Source of the DNA: Cognatishimia sp. WU-CL00825
GTDB lineage: Bacteria; Pseudomonadota; Alphaproteobacteria; Rhodobacterales; Rhodobacteraceae
Length of the DNA stretch: 64,000 nt
Assembly: GCF_040364665.1 (NCBI RefSeq)
Contig: NZ_BAABWX010000003.1
Coordinates: 189,987-253,986, forward strand
Reading direction: 5' to 3'
Shown: in pieces, positions 62,409 through 64,000 of the stretch
How positions within the stretch are numbered: position 1 is the stretch's first letter
How the letters are laid out: every line of letters begins with the position of its first letter
The notes under the pieces: generated by a model
The model's input: only the letters and a program-made list of their open reading frames with translations
The model's database searches: none
What the model was told of the DNA's origin: nothing
Position numbers and translations under genes: made by a program

Positions 62409-62495
62409 GCCCAGATGGCGGAATTGGTAGACGCGCTAGCTTCAGGTGCTAGTGTCCGCAAGGACGTGGAGGTTCGAGTCCTCTTCTGGGCACCA
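62409..62495 (+). tRNA. tRNA-Leu(CAG)
   Basis: 87 nt with acceptor GCCCAGA/TCTGGGC, an anticodon arm CTAGC-TTCAGGT-GCTAG carrying anticodon CAG, a long variable arm typical of class II tRNA-Leu, T loop TTCGAGT and encoded CCA. A P4-type integrase pseudogene follows, so the 3' end is the probable insertion site of a second island. Confidence 0.95.
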
Positions 62496-62587
62496 TTTTC
62501 CTTGAACATTCATACTCATAGTTGCTCAATTTTATTGAGCTTTTTGCCGTTTCAAGGTTATCCTTCTGAACATCGCAGAACATGCAA

Positions 62588-62659
62588 TACCCCCACAAAA
62601 CATTAGATTTGGGGGTGTATTTGGGGGTACTCCCCGACTTCAGAAGGACGATACCCCCT
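62588..62659. repeat. Four GGGGGT/ACCCCC motifs before the integrase
   Basis: ACCCCC occurs at 62589 and 62653, and its complement GGGGGT at 62611 and 62623, with AT flanks. Clusters of such motifs between a tRNA and its integrase fit arm-type integrase-binding sites. Confidence 0.45.
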
Positions 62660-63848
62660 ATAGCCCTATCGGACTTAAAAATAAAAAAAGGCCAAGGCCG
62701 TGGCGAAGCCACTCAAGCTGAGCGATGGTGGCGGACTGTACCTACAGGTCACTCCAAACGGGTCAAACTCTGGCGGCAAAATACCGGTTCATGGGCAAAG
62801 AGAAGCTGCTTTCCCACGGAAAGTATCCCGAAGTATCTCTTGCCGATGCCAGAGCGAAACGGGATCAAGCCAAAGCGTTGCTCGAAAATGGAAAAGATCC
62901 CGCTGTTCAAAAACGGCTCGACAAAATCGAAGCCGAGACACGTTCTCGGAACACCTTTTTGCTTGTCGCAGAGGAATATCTGCAAATGGCGTATGATCGA
63001 GAATTAGCAGACGCAACTATTCGCAAGAAACTATGGCACGTTCATACACTTGCACAAGAACTCCATCACCGCCCCATACGTGACATTACAACGGCAGAAG
63101 TGCTGCACATTTTAAAGAAAATTGAACGTAGCGGACGACGAGAAACCGCCAAGAAACTTCGCGGCACCCTTTCTGGTATTTTTCGGCACGCAGTTGTGAC
63201 GCTTCGCGCAGACAATGACCCTACCCAAGTCATCAAAGGCTCATTGTTACCTGTAAAGGTCACAAATCGCGCCGCCATTACAAATGAAAAGGACTTTGGC
63301 CAGTTGCTACGTGATTTAGATGACTACACGGGCGCTGGTGTTATCAAAGACGCCATATTGTTCCAAATCCTTACCATGACAAGACCAGGTGAAACTCGGG
63401 GTGCTCGGCAAAATGAGATCGATTTGGAAAAGTGTACTTGGACAATCTCTGCGGCTCGGATGAAAATGCGACGTGATCATATCGTACCGCTTTCAAGTCA
63501 GGCTTCGGAAATCATCCAACGTAACTGGATCGACGTTGAAGGTGTTGAGTTGACTTTCCATCGCTCAATTCAAATCGGAAATTACTTTCAGAAAATGCAT
63601 TTAACTCAGCTCTGCGCCGAATGGGATATTCGAAAGAAGAAGTGACTGCTCATGGTTTCCGCTCGACGGCAAGTACCAGACTCAACAATCGGAAGTTCGA
63701 TGGAGAGGTGATTGAAGCCGCTCTAGCGCATCAAGACAAAAACGCGGTTCGTCGAGCATATAATCGCGCGACCTACTGGGATCAGCGTGTGGAACTAATG
63801 CAAGACTGGGCCGAACTAATAGATGACTTTCGCCTGGCTAAGTTTTGA
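62651..63848 (+). pseudogene. P4-type tyrosine integrase broken by frameshifts
   Basis: Translating across frames gives one integrase of about 395 residues. It reads ALSDLKIKK then AKAVAKPLKLSDGGGLYLQV, LWRQ, YRFMGKEKLLSHGKYPEVSL, the core ILTMTRPGETRGARQNEIDL (first catalytic Arg), SENAFNSALRRMGYSKEEVT, AHGFRSTASTRLN (His/Arg) and ALAHQDKNAVRRAYNRATY (catalytic Tyr). Breaks: one extra A in the A7 run at 62683-62689, one missing base at 62765-62767, one at 62778-62781 and one near 63550-63553. The expected ATG appears as ATA at 62651. It directly follows tRNA-Leu. Frameshifts in A runs could also be sequencing errors. Confidence 0.85.
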
Positions 63849-63970
63849 GTACGGATGTTCATACAGCATGAATTTTCTATTTTCGCCCCAAGTTATGAGC
63901 TAACTTCGTTGCACCTAGGTATCGTGTAACCCTGGGCATCGCGATGCTCCTATCTATAGGAGAAATCGTG

Positions 63971-64000
63971 ATGAGGATTATTACAAAACGCCAATTGAAG
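63971..64000 (+). CDS. Start of a HigB-like toxin gene (partial)
   Basis: Ten codons (MRIITKRQLK) run off the right edge, with AGGAG 9 bases upstream of the ATG. This N-terminus matches the common start of HigB-type mRNA interferase toxins. Only context (start of an island) and these residues support the call. Confidence 0.45.
   Translation, partial: MRIITKRQLK

Overview
The window reads as chromosome of a marine-type alphaproteobacterium of the Rhodobacteraceae (Roseobacter group). The basis is gene order and protein character rather than a search: HDAC-like/xseB/ispA/dxs, a petP-petR-type MarR/OmpR pair, ade-amn, gltD-gltB, a Zur-controlled znu locus, a malonyl-CoA synthetase and a MocR-type regulator, with frequent ATGA start/stop overlaps.

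Layout. 1-3174: zinc uptake (zur-znuC-znuB divergent from znuA, two Zur-box-like palindromes between them). 3276-9325: four co-directional genes for surface glycan or exported-polymer modification (two related glycosyltransferases, a third glycosyltransferase with a transposase-like HTH tail, and a methyltransferase-hydrolase fusion). 9333-10352: LacI-type regulator. 10488-24713: a genomic island of about 14.2 kb in a tRNA-Arg(CCT) gene, bounded by an identical 19-bp repeat. It carries a tyrosine recombinase, an excisionase-like protein, a cI-like repressor, an HNH nuclease, an apparent defence operon (NrtR-like Nudix regulator, 1269-aa SIR2 protein, KAP ATPase), a HigBA toxin-antitoxin pair, a zinc peptidase and a mobilisation/replication remnant (wHTH Rep-like protein, MobC, small Mob-associated protein) without a relaxase. 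24744-62408: ordinary core genes for chorismate synthase, branched-chain aminotransferase, isoprenoid precursors, adenine salvage, HU, a molybdopterin oxidoreductase, a CcdA/thioredoxin/MsrB/MsrA repair group, QueG, MtgA, glutamate synthase and UppP. 62409-64000: tRNA-Leu(CAG), then the start of a second island with a P4-type integrase broken by several frameshifts and the first codons of a HigB-like toxin.

The most interesting system is the island operon at 13754-20566. A SIR2 domain of the NADase defence type is encoded 15 bp downstream of an NrtR-like protein. NrtR proteins are ADP-ribose-sensing repressors, and ADP-ribose is a product of NAD+ cleavage. This suggests, as inference, a defence module whose transcription is coupled to the product of its own effector, with a PifA-like KAP ATPase encoded downstream. 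Other points worth following are the transposase-like HTH fused to a glycosyltransferase, the hybrid tRNA-Arg made by island insertion, and a 12-bp perfect inverted repeat with a third copy of its core in the gltD-gltB gap.

All calls come from reading the sequence and translations by eye; no homology search was run.
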